A stretch of 64,000 nt of DNA from NCBI GenBank assembly GCA_033675265.1, contig JAUJYZ010001260.1, positions 789,501 to 853,500 on the forward strand, given 5' to 3'. Position 1 is the stretch's first letter. Every line of letters starts with the position of its first letter. A program made the translations under genes and the position numbers. Origin of the DNA: Actinostola sp. cb2023. Taxonomy: Eukaryota > Cnidaria > Anthozoa > Actiniaria > Actinostolidae. The notes under the pieces are model-generated. The model did not search any database, was not told the origin of the DNA, and worked only from the letters and a program-made list of their open reading frames with translations. This document shows, one piece after another, positions 53,691 through 64,000 of this stretch.

Positions 53691-54229
53691 GCTGAAATCA
53701 CAAAACACTGAACCAATCCATTATTCAATCAGTCTCAAATAAAACAATGAGGGTGATAGGCACCTTATAACGACTTCACAACAGCAGAATAGTGATAGAT
53801 AGTGGTTTATTTAGAGCAATTATTGTAACATGTAACAAACACCAGAAAATATATCACAAAATCCATACAACAGAAACTTGTGAAATGAAACTAGAAATAA
53901 CAAAGTACATATGAAGGACACTACAAACAATAATATTATGATTTCGGTTAACTATTGCAAAAAAGAATGTTCCGTAAGTGATTCCCAGTGATGTAACATT
54001 TATTCATTATTACACTTAGATTCTTGTAGAAATATACAGGTGACAATCAGGAGACTATAACATAACCTGTCCTACCTTGACAGCATCCCCTACCTTATGT
54101 AACTTGCACTTTGGAAACACTAAATCGGTTAAAAAAGTCCAGACTGTTTGCTTCTGAAAAGTTTTGTAAGTTTGATCACTTACCTTAAAACTGTTACAAA
54201 AATATTGATGGTTATTTTTCACCCCAAAG

Positions 54230-54390
54230 GGGGTACTCAAGCATGAGTATCTGGGAGGTGTAAAACCCTATTGGGGTTTGAAATTTGAACTATTTTGGGA
54301 AGCATGTTTTTGCCAAGGGGAAAAATGGAGTTTTTGGGGCTAAGTTATGGGCCGTAGGAGACCTGAGTACCCCCCTTGGGTGTTCACCTC
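54230..54390. repeat. MITE with CCCCAAAGGGGGTACTCA ends, downstream of BuGZ
   Basis: CACCCCAAAGGGGGTACTCA at the left and TGAGTACCCCCCTTGGGTGT at the right are imperfect inverted repeats. Confidence 0.7.
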
Positions 54391-54584
54391 TTCTCAGTAC
54401 CTCGATCCTCCATGACATAAATACTGTACATTCATTTTGAAAGAATCTTGAAATTACAAAGCACAACAATGTTCTAGTGAAAAAAGGTAGAAAATAAGCA
54501 CCAATATTTCCTGCTCAATGTGTGTAGCTGTTAGTTAATCTAATGATAGAAAGATTAAAGTATAAAAAGATCTAAATGGATGGT

Positions 54585-57500
54585 TTAAAGGGGCCTAGGA
54601 CCCCCCATTTGCATTCTTTGCATAAATGGAGGTGCCCCAAGGACTCCTTGCTGTGGCATTCGTAACCCAGTATTCAATGGTGGTCCTTGTGGCTGCGGCA
54701 GCAGGCCTGGTCCACCAGGTCTATGAGGCATATTAAATAGTCCTTGTAATCCTGGTTGTTGAGGTGGGAACCTGAGTGGCTGGTTTGCTAATAGTGGGTG
54801 GGGGTTGGGTTGAAATCCAGTAGGTACTGACACTTGTACGTTCATGAGTGGTTGATGGCCTTGCATGCCTGATATTGGGGGAACACCCAGGGGGTCCAGG
54901 CATCCTAACCAGTGGATTCATGGCTATGGTAGGTAGGTTAGATGTTGGAATACTTTGTGTCTTGGGAGCATACTTGGGTAACATTGCTCGCTTTTCTTCC
55001 TGCGTGGACAGAAAGTATGTTCAAATCAACTAAAGAATGCCCACATGTGTAAGAATGGGTATTAGTACTGTGCAATGTAAACAAGTATGACAATCTTGAA
55101 TGCATTCACATACTTCTATCTCAAACAATAGAATATTTTGTTATGTAGGAAGCCAATTGGCTAACCACAGCAACAGAAGTATGTCAAAGGTGGTCACACT
55201 ATGAGGGACAAACTAAAATATTACCAGTGATATATCTTCGTCAGGATGGACCAGTCTGCTGGTTGCTCCAGGTGCTACAATTAATGCTGGTTTGGTTGTA
55301 GCTGCAGTAGGAATTGATGAAGGAATGATTGGCTTTGCTGAAAAAGAATACCCACAATAATCACTATCATGAGTGGGGTTTCTCCACCATCGGTCATAAC
55401 AAAAGTAGCTGTCTGTTCTGGCTATGCAATTTCTCTTTAGGTGTATTGACAAATACCATCCTTACCCACCTACATGTATGACCAGGTGTTTAAGAATATT
55501 GTTACTGAGAATCCTGTATTCGGCGCTCAATGGTAAACATCGATACTCACCTCCCCCAGCTGTTATAGGTCCACTTGAATAGGTAGAAGCACCAGAGCCT
55601 AAAGGTTTAAAGTCTGCACCCACTGGGCCAGTAGTCTCTCTTGATGTTGTTGCAGCTCCATTTAGGTTCTATACAAATAATTGTTTGAGTTAGAACTCCA
55701 TACTAGTCACTACAGTTGTAATGTATTTGTTATACTTACTGTTGATATAGGACCTACCTTTCCTGATTTCAGTCCAGGGTAGGTTTGATATATTATTATT
55801 ATACCGTATAGACTCAATCAAACACCAAGCGAGTGACATGGTGATACATAGCAGCCGAAACATGTACAGGACACTCTAAGATGGACACACCCTTTATCTG
55901 ATCTCTACCTCAAGGGTTTTACTAAATTTAAAGTAAGGTCCTACTAGAGGAAGCGGCCTTTTCAGAAGAGGAACTGACAAAACTAGGAGGCACTGATTTT
56001 GAAAGTAGCTAATATTTAATAAGAATAAGAACTTTATTTGAGTGTCAAAATATTTAGCATTGCTACTATAAAGTAGCTGCTGAAGTTTGCCCGTTGCTGG
56101 ATTCTAGACAGTTAAAGTGTCTCTCCAAGGAGAGTTGACCGTATGCATGCATTTTATTAACATTGTAAAAAGCATTGAGACTTCGGTTAATGCGTTTTTA
56201 AGAAATTATTATTATTATGACACTAATTTGTTTGTTCTTGCTTTTACCACCATGTCAACCTGGCTTGTTATGTTTGATGATTGAAATGTTACAAAACAAC
56301 AACCTTTCTGTTTTGTGTGTGTTTTGCTGAATTTTATGTGTTTAAAATACAGGCTGCACGAGACATTAACACAGATGGAGTTATAACTTGCATGTCATAA
56401 GTACAGTCAATGAAGTGAATGAGATTAACACTGGTTTGGCAAATGGATAGTTACGTTATTTACTCACGTTCCTTGACACTGGCGCATTGATGGGATAGAA
56501 TATCTGAACAGTCTTTCTTTTACTGTTCAATAGCTTTACTTGACTGTATCGAACTTGAAGGTTTTTGAAATTTTTCTTTTGCAGTGGAATTGTTGTTTAC
56601 AGTGAATTGTTTATTGCTACAGTAGTTAACTGATTCTAAAGTTATTGAAAATTATATCTTCTATGATGGTTGTAACTAGTTGAAATGCTCAACCTTTATG
56701 ATTATGGTTAAGAGGAACACATCAAGCATGCTAAGTACCACTTGCCTCTAACTTCAGATAATGTGAAAGGTAAAAACTCTTGAAATTTTAGAAACAGTTT
56801 TTTTTACAAAATGACTGGCCGTTATGTATGGGTAGATCCGATACAAAATGGACACAAATTTTGTAAATGACTTTTTTCAAATCCAATGACGTATAACTTT
56901 ATGTTTAACTATAATTTCATAATATGAACAAGTTTGGCCCGAGAAATTCACAGAAAGTCCATGATAATTACATGTAGGATGTTTATGTATCCAATTTACA
57001 GATCTCTCTATGATTTCTGTAGTATTTTGCTCAGTGAAATATTAATAGATATAATAATATCTAAGCCAAAACTGTTTTGATCTAAAGTTATGTTTTCCTG
57101 TAAAATTAACATTTGTACTTACATGAATGGCCATGTGAAGATTGGTCAAAGACCAGCAATAACACCTACCTGGGCTGATGGGAAGATAGGTTTGCTAGCT
57201 GATACCTGAGGCCGTACAACACCAGGGGTAAGGTGGCGCTGTACACCACTTACAGATCCTGATGTTACAACTGGAGCATTGATGCTAGAGAAGTTGAAAA
57301 CGTATGGTTAGCTTTACATACAATGTGTTATAAATGCATAATGTACCAATTGAATTGGAAGTGGTACATAATGGTTTTATATAATACATAGGATTTAGGT
57401 GATGCTTGGAATTGATTTAGTATACACTACATGTTACAATGAGCCTGCAGGGAAAAGAATTCACCTGGCGTTTTGTGTTTACAGTGAGTAAAGATAACAC

Positions 57501-59971
57501 AAAAGTATACCACAGTGATGTCCTTTTTGCTAATGATCAAGTAAGAACAAGCTAAGATGCATTTTAACTGGATCCCAATTTGTCTGTTTTAATCTTACTA
57601 ATATTTATATTCAAATAAAATTCTGAAACTACCTTAGCAATACCAGACAGTGCTGAAATTGAGAGGAATGGCAGTAATTTAGGTTTCATGGTACATATAT
57701 GTATGTCAAGTTAACAATCATGCTCATCGTCTAATTCATTAGCCATGCTGTTCTACAGGGCCCGGTTGTTCAAAAGCAGGTTAACGCTAACCCAAGGTTA
57801 AACATGGCTAACCTAGGGTAACATCTTAAGAATTAACCCTAAGGTTAGCGAATTGAACCCTGGGTTAGCATTAACCCACTTTTGAACAACCAGGCCCAGT
57901 GACTTGTTAAGGAATGGTCAACGCTTAGCGTGCGTCCATCAAGTTATGGAGCACGCGGGAATTTGGGATAGCATGAGAAGCATAAGAGTTGCTGTAGCCA
58001 AGAGCAACTCTAGCTTCACGAGTGCTCTCCCAAATTCCCAAGTGCTCCATAACTCGATGGACGCACAGCTAAAGCGTTGACCATTTCTTTTATAACATAG
58101 TCACTGCAAATTCAAATAAAACAATTTGATTTTCCGATTGATTTCATAGTGTGCGCTATGGCGATGACGTGAGCGTGTATCCATAGCCTGTGTCCATGGG
58201 CTTACAGACACACGCTAACCAACCAATCAGAGCATGCGTTTTATCATATCTAGGTTATAATTTAAAGTAAATCTACCCAATGACATGGTAGTAGTCAATT
58301 TAAATATGTTATCTCCACAAACAGATATAATGCAGAGTCAAGAGAAAGACTAAGAGTATTTATGACAATACTCGTTAAACTGCTATGTTAAATAAATTAA
58401 TAAAAACTAGCCTGTATGACATCCAGATAATCCCAATGTATCCAGTCTGAAATAAAAGATTACCAACCATATCCACAATAACCTACAAGTCTTTCAGATA
58501 AGAACTGCCGACTTTATGAAAACCCTTTGATAGTGGAAGATGCCTGGCCCGATAAATATACTGCATTCAGCCAATATCCTAGTGAGTTTGTACATGTAGC
58601 TCGAACTTATCTGAAACACTTGTATCTTAATTGAATCTAGTTATGTAGAGCATGAAAACACAAGCCTTACCGCATCATAGGTGGTACAGGTGGTCTTGGC
58701 ATTCCGGGTACTGGATGCATTCCTGAAAAAAAAAATATTATTATTTTGAGGGGCTTCAATAACATTTGGAGTATTCAGATGGTCATACAGGAGTATTTTT
58801 TTAAATTTTCTAACTCCAAGCAAAGCTCAGCCTAGCACATCAAATACGCATACATGTATGAAACTAACATATGGAATATTGGCGAAAGCATGGGAAGCTC
58901 ATTTTGAAAGTACAATGTACATACATACATCAACTTTATTAATGTGTAAACCACAAGTGATATACAAATTGTACTTATATGGGACACTTAGATGTACATG
59001 TTTGTCGGCAATCTAATGAATTCCCTGCACACATTCCATAGAGAAACTTTCCTTACCAGGCATAACAGGCATTCCCATGGGAGGAGGAAAACCAGGGGGC
59101 ATTGGCATACCAGGCATGCCCATCATTGGTACCATGGGCATTGCACCTGGTGCCATCATTGGTGCCTGGCTTGGTGTGTCTTCTTTAGCTTTCTTTGTCA
59201 ATGGTTCATCTACAATACAACCAAGAACTGAATAAGGCCATGCTGATTTGTGATCATAATAATTATATAACTAAACTATGATCCGTCTACATTAATGTAC
59301 CTGTATCTTCCTTCCCTAGTCTCTGTAGTTGTCGTTCTTTGATATCTTTATCTGGTATACCTTCCATGCCATAGATCTCTATCTCTGGGTCTCCTCTATT
59401 TGGTAATGAGTTGGGAATGGCTGATACATTCTCCTTATGGACCTGCATGCAATGGATTGCTAAACCAGGACCAGTGTATAGCTTCTTGTGACAAATCATA
59501 CACTTGAAATGCTTGGCTTTTTGATGCTGTATTAATATCTTTTCGTCATCAAAATCTCGATTACAATACCTACAGTATAGTCAAGGACAACTACAAGGTA
59601 CAATGTACGTGTAAGCTTTATACATGTGATATAGAAGAAAGGAAATATAAGCTTAGCCTTAGAGTTCCGGCGAGTCGAACGTAGATTTTTGGTTTTCCCT
59701 TTTAATGTGCACTAGAGTAAGGAGAGTGTAAATCTAAGGACGGTAAATTAAATCGATTGTGATTTAAAGTTAGAGTTTTAAAGACAATTGTGAAAGAAAA
59801 GTCATTTTAAGCTTACATAATTTGGCATCAAATGAAATGAATGTCAGCAACGCGAACCAGTTTCGCCTTCGGTTTTAAAACACAAAGACATTCATTCACA
59901 TCAAAGCAACTATTACAATAAATAGGATACCAACACCATGGCTTGATGGCCTTCTTCTTCTTTCTTCCCAT
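54585..59971 (-). CDS. ZNF207: BuGZ / ZNF207 zinc-finger protein, 8 exons, frameshift in last exon
   Basis: Microtubule- and Bub3-binding spindle protein, also linked to splicing. Minus-strand exons: 59971-59931, 59569-59301, 59209-59057, 58722-58671, 57284-57170, 55668-55551, 55337-55225, 54999-54585. The N-terminus is [14 protein letters not shown], then two C2H2 fingers ([17 protein letters not shown] and [19 protein letters not shown]) and [14 protein letters not shown]. The middle is a P/G/M-rich low-complexity region, and exon 7 ends with [11 protein letters not shown] joined to EEKR, the Bub3-binding GLEBS motif. The last exon starts in one frame ([21 protein letters not shown]) and resumes one base off ([12 protein letters not shown] to GGPRPL, stop 54585) near a G5 run at 54890-54894. 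This is probably one extra base: a homopolymer error or a real lesion. Corrected length is about 424 aa against about 480 in vertebrates. It faces USP1. Confidence 0.92.
57763..57896. repeat. Hairpin MITE (GGGCCTGGTTGTTCAAAAG) in BuGZ intron 4
   Basis: GGGCCCGGTTGTTCAAAAGC and CTTTTGAACAACCAGGCCC are inverted, as are GGTTAACGCTAACCC and GGGTTAGCATTAACC. It is 130 bp long. Confidence 0.85.
57912..58088. repeat. Hairpin MITE, AAATGGTCAACGCT family, copy 2 (BuGZ intron 4)
   Basis: GGAATGGTCAACGCTTAGCG at the left, AGCTAAAGCGTTGACCATTTC at the right. Same family as 7922-8052, here with a complete second arm. AACCAATCAGAGC follows at about 58218. Confidence 0.85.
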
Positions 59972-60391
59972 TGCGATGTGGATGAAATTAAGGTGTAAAA
60001 TTATAAATTATGGAATTCTTGCGAACAACCACATGCACAAAATGGCTGCCAATGAATATGTAAAATACCCGGATGTGAATAAATAATTACAAAAACACAG
60101 GGAACCCGTGCGGATTCAGCGGGTCAGTAATTACTTTCTTTTAATATATTAGGTTATACCTGTATACTAGAATTGAACCTTTATTTAAAATGTTGAGTAT
60201 TTATTTTAAAAACGGTTTCAAATACCGAAAAATAATTTGTAAAGACATGTTTTAAATAATGAAATTTGGTTTGGGATTCCTGTGTCGATCGCGGAATACA
60301 CATGCGCACTTTGCTGTGTTCCAAATGGCGGGTAAATAGCGAAAACCGCGAAATGGACATCATAAACATTTTTTATAGCTAAATCAACTCA
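59972..60391. promoter_or_regulatory. Shared BuGZ/USP1 bidirectional promoter region
   Basis: Only 420 bp separate the two divergent start codons. The region contains a YY1-like AAAATGGCTGCC (about 60039-60050), a GCGCAC/ATGCGC NRF1-like half site near 60303, and CCAAATGGCGGG (about 60321). No TATA box is obvious. Regulation is inferred from motifs and geometry. Confidence 0.55.
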
Positions 60392-63300
60392 ATGGCGCCA
60401 GGAAATCTTTCTAAGACGCCACCATCCAGCCCTACTTGCAGCCCGCCACGAAAAAAAGCCAAATTCTCGCTGCGTTTGAAGGGGAAAAGCAAATCCAAGA
60501 CTGACAACGATGACAAAAACAGCAAGGCATCAAACATTTATGCAATGTTTCACTCACCAGTCCAGGAAACTGAGAGCAGTTCAAATGATATTGTGGCTGA
60601 ACCTGTTCTGCCATCTATTCCACTTGCTGGTTTGATAAACAGAGCAAACACTTGCTACGCGAATGCAGTTTTACAGGTTTTGCGCTGCTGTCCTGGGTTT
60701 CAGCAGTTTTTAGATCACCTTGCTAAGGATATCAAGGTATAGACAACCTTCACTACCTATTTAGGATGATCTGTCCTTTAGTTGTATTCAATTACAAACT
60801 GGGATTGTACCTTTCAGGGTAATAGGATTGTATATGGGGTGCACCAGGGTTGTCAGGGGGGGTTGGGCCTGAGAGATACACATACCTGCCAACCCCCCGA
60901 GCCCTCAAATCTTGAGACTGTAAAATATAGGCTAAATTAGCGTGCTTTAATACCAAAAACAAAATGGCGGACATCCCTGAACATTTCCGAACCTCCCCCC
61001 CCCCCCCCCCCCCCCAAAGGAGACTCCCCCCCCCCCCAAAGGAGATTTGTATCGCCTGATATACGTATAAACGAGCGTTTCACATGAAATGACACATATT
61101 CTAGTTATTGAAAAACTTCGTTACGTTGTATTATGCAATTTCACCGTAAATCGTGTTTAGCCGGGAGATTTTGTCTTCAAACCGGGAGACCGGGAGTTGA
61201 GGTCCAAAATCTGGAGACTCCCGGCTAAACCGGGAGAGTTGGCAGGTCTGGATACATGACAAGTTGTTTGTTATTTCATATATTTCCTCAAAAGACTGAT
61301 ATTGAGGTAATGGCAAAAGTCATACTTTTCTATTCCATCCTCTCGGGGCCCGGCCATTCATTAAAAACAACATACATGTACATGTAAACACTTGAGGTCA
61401 TACTATACTCAGGGGTATCAGTGACGGGGAGGTGCAAATGAGGCCAAACTTTTTAACCCCAAAAAAGCCCATTATGCAAAAACAAGACCCCAAAAAAGTC
61501 CAACAGCCCACAACGTAACCCCCCAAAAGTCCATGTTTAGGTAGGATATCAAAATCTTTATATCAAAAAAAGGCCACCAGAAAATTGCTAACCCCAAAAA
61601 AAGTCCCAAGCTGCGAATTTCAAACCCCCCAAAAGGTCTTCGCACCTCCCTGTCACTGATACCACTGAGTCCCCCCCCCCCCCCCCCCCTCCCCCCCCCC
61701 CCCCTGGGATGAAATCTTGGCCTTGATTTATTTTCTACCATTTTCTACCCAGTGAAAGGTGTGATAGTCTAGTGGTTAGTGCATCAGACTCCAGGGGGAC
61801 AGGTCTAGGTTCTATCCCTGGCATGGGAGAATGATTGTTCGAGTAATCTAACTACATGCTGGGGGTAACCTAGAATTGGCCCTTTGCAGCGATTGCTTAT
61901 TTTGGCAGGCTCTTCATTTTTGGCATCCTTGCTCTGTTAAATTTTTTGATTGAAATGTCATGTGACAGGGTCCTGCAAAGGGCCTATTGACGTCTAGCAT
62001 CCAGTCCTTGAAAGGGGATTAATAATACCTCTAAGTTGCTTCACATGGGTGGAATGACTTTACCTTTCTGCTGCTTTCCTTAAAAGCATCATAATTGATT
62101 TCCTATTTTATAGATGATAGAAGATGCAACTGAGAACAACAAGGACATGAATATTGAACCAAAACAGCTTGTTACTCATCTGAGCAAGGTATTTAATACA
62201 ATCACACAGTCTATATGTACACTGTAACAGTGACAAACCTAAACTCAATCCACCAAAGTTTACATAGCTTAGCAAAGTTTATCCAATGAACTTTTATAGT
62301 TGTGTAGCTTCTGCAAGACACTGTTCATGTTTGGTTTTAGATATATTTTTGAAATCTAGTGTAATTATGGTATGTACATTTGTGTTTGCAGCTGCTTGGT
62401 CAAATGTATTCCTATGAAGTAGATTTCTTAAATGACAAGAAAAACTGTAATCATTTGAGGAACAAAGGACCCATGAACCTTGTTTTGGCTGCAGAACCAC
62501 ATGACTTCATGGCAGCTTTTAGGTAATTAATAATCAATTAATTATTGTTATAGAGTTCTGCATAAATGCTACTGAAACTAAATGATGTTCAGCTAAGTAA
62601 TGTTTTTGTAATTTGTAAATTTTTTTGGACTTCAGAGAACTGTATCCAGCGTTTGAATGCAACCTTCAACATGATGCACAAGAATTCCTTTGCTCTCTCA
62701 TAATGGCTCTTCAGGAATCTGTGAATGAGATTAAAAAGCATTACGACAACAATCTGTCCCCTCTCTCATCAACAACCTCATCGAATAACAGTGTTTGTAA
62801 TAAAGTTAAAACATCTCCTTGTCAGGATGCTTCTGTTATCAAGAAACTTTTCCAGGGCAAACTTGTACATCAAACAAAATGTCTTAACTGCGAACAGGCC
62901 AAACTAAGGTATGAAGATATCCAGGAAGTCAGTGTTCCTGTCATTGCAGACCAGCCATATTTAGATGCCAGGAAGAAGCTGATGCTGTCTCCAACTCCAA
63001 AGAAAAACAAGGTCAATACACATACATTACAGTGGGCAATTTCACAGTTTGCATCCAGTGAGTGCCTTCAAGGTGACAATAAATACTTCTGTGAAAACTG
63101 TAACACGTATTGTGAGGCAAGAATAAGTACTTGTTTTGATGAACTTCCAACTGTGCTGACAATTCATCTAAAGAGATTTACATCATCTATTGGGTAGGTG
63201 TAGCAATGAGGGTTACAGTAGAGTCTTATGCGAGTATTAAGTATGATTAGCCTGTCAACCATTGTCAATTGAAGGGTGCCATCCAAGAATAATGTAAGTG

Positions 63301-64000
63301 ACTTATGAAGACAAACAAATTCTCCTTCGAAATTCAATTAACCTAAAAGTTTAAAGAGATTTTAGTTTTTGATCAAAGTCTGATCACTTACATCATCTTT
63401 GCCAAGACCCCTGACAACCCACCGTCAATGTTTACTACTAAATACAAGTGTAATAACGATTTTAATTTGTTCTTGACAGACTGTCATCTAAGATTACCAG
63501 TAATCTACAGACTCCATTTACTCTATCTGTACAAGAATGGTGCTCAAAGAAATGCCAGTTGGAAAACAATGTTTATGAGTTGTTTGGCATTGTGTTACAC
63601 AGTGGAATGACGTCAGGGAGTGGTCATTACGAGACCTATGTAAGGGTTCCTCAAACCAACCAACAGAAGCAAAATAGTGACATCTTGAATAACGGCAATG
63701 GTGCACCAAACTTGAATCCAGCAAATGAAATCACAAATGGATTACCTCGTCATGGAGAGAATGCTACTGACCACATGCAGAATGGGATAGCGAACAACGA
63801 CATTAAAGTTGACATCAACAGAAATTCTGTTGGAAAAACAGAAGGAAATATGTCTGACAGTAATGTTTCTAAACGAATTACAAATAAAAAGCTGAGAACT
63901 AGAAAAGCAAAGAAATCTATCAGTGAGCTGTCAGTTGATGAGTCTGGGAGTAGTTTGGAGAGAAATGATGAAGAAGGAAAAACACAGGAATCTCAAGATT
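60392..64000 (+). CDS. USP1: USP1 ubiquitin-specific protease (5' part, runs off the window)
   Basis: Nuclear deubiquitinase; with UAF1/WDR48 it removes ubiquitin from FANCD2 and PCNA. Exons: 60392-60736, 62114-62188, 62392-62522, 62636-63193, 63480 to beyond 64000; phases agree. The N-terminus is basic and S/P-rich, then GLINRANTCYANAVLQVLRC holds the catalytic Cys (about residue 88). LQHDAQEFLCSLIMALQE is the conserved QQDAxEF box. CLNCEQ and CENCNTYC form the zinc-ribbon pairs. TLQWAISQFASSE is characteristic of USP1 among USPs. HSGMTSGSGHYETYVR holds the catalytic His (G-H-Y). The insertion that follows is polar and Asn/Lys-rich, and the Asp and C-terminus lie outside the window. The catalytic box reads N-R-A-N-T-C-Y, where most USPs have N-x-G-N-T-C-Y. 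Confidence 0.92.
60880..61250. repeat. MITE with ACCTGCCAAC ends in USP1 intron 1
   Basis: ACATACCTGCCAACCCCCCG at the left and GGGAGAGTTGGCAGGTCTGG at the right. C runs (about 20) near 60997-61035 and CGGGAG/CTCCCG sequences lie inside. Confidence 0.65.
61409..61671. repeat. MITE with CTCAGGGGTATCAGTGACGG ends in USP1 intron 1
   Basis: CTCAGGGGTATCAGTGACGG and CCCTGTCACTGATACCACTGAG are inverted. The interior has several CCCCAAAAAAGTC-like units. A C-rich run follows at 61672-61703. Confidence 0.8.
61757..62045 (+). repeat. tRNA-derived SINE in USP1 intron 1
   Basis: GTGATAGTCTAGTGGTTAGT (A box) and AGGTTCTATCCCTGGCATGG (B box) are about 50 nt apart, matching tRNA spacing. The acceptor stem is not convincing, and a nonhomologous body with CAATTGGCCCTTT-like sequence follows. 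This is more likely a SINE than a tRNA gene. Confidence 0.6.
63300..63400. repeat. GTGACTTGTGATC-family MITE relic in USP1 intron 4
   Basis: GTAAGTGACTTATGAAGACA and CAAATTCTCCTTCGAAATTC at the left; AAGTCTGATCACTTAC at the right. Diverged relative of 13635-13920. Confidence 0.55.

Overview
This is nuclear DNA from a multicellular animal. Genes are split by GT-AG introns, the proteins are metazoan (an LNR/EGF extracellular protein, WDR90/POC16, SNU13, BuGZ/ZNF207, USP1), and intergenic and intronic DNA is packed with hairpin-type non-autonomous DNA transposons (MITEs), LINE fragments, tRNA-derived repeats and minisatellites. I infer an invertebrate, most likely a cnidarian (anthozoan-like), from the repeat style and divergence; sequence alone does not prove this.

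Layout: (1) 2-6731 (+): 3' part of a large cysteine-rich secreted or extracellular protein with 11 Lin-12/Notch repeats and about 28 EGF modules. It carries one frameshift near 3055-3070 and one in-frame stop at 6729. (2) 6.8-9.5 kb: transposon-rich spacer. (3) 9584-38366 (+): a complete WDR90/POC16 orthologue reconstructed here as 36 exons with consistent splice phases (about 1822 aa). Its introns hold at least ten different tandem arrays and many MITEs. One 69-bp array is a ninefold in-frame duplication of an exon 3' end together with its splice donor; another begins at the last codons and stop codon of the gene. (4) 42642-39371 (-): SNU13 (15.5K/NHP2L1), 4 exons. (5) 45148-47580 (+): a two-exon type II membrane glycosyltransferase resembling fucosyltransferases, with a transposon inserted inside its splice donor. 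(6) 47.6-54.2 kb: gene-free nest of transposons, including one LINE copy interrupted at least three times by later insertions. (7) 59971-54585 (-): BuGZ/ZNF207, 8 exons, with a one-base frameshift in the last exon. (8) 60392 to the window end (+): 5' part of USP1, head to head with BuGZ across about 420 bp.

WDR90 (centriole/cilium), SNU13 (spliceosome and snoRNP), BuGZ (spindle and Bub3) and USP1 (DNA-repair deubiquitinase) are housekeeping genes; their adjacency does not indicate one pathway, although the BuGZ/USP1 pair probably shares a promoter. The most unusual observations are the splice-donor-containing 69-bp exon repeat in WDR90, the transposon whose 3-bp target duplication sits inside a GTAAGT donor, the LNR-rich/EGF-rich protein, and the stacked insertions in the 48-52 kb LINE. 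Exon boundaries were assigned by eye from reading frame, GT/AG sites and remembered family conservation, without a search.
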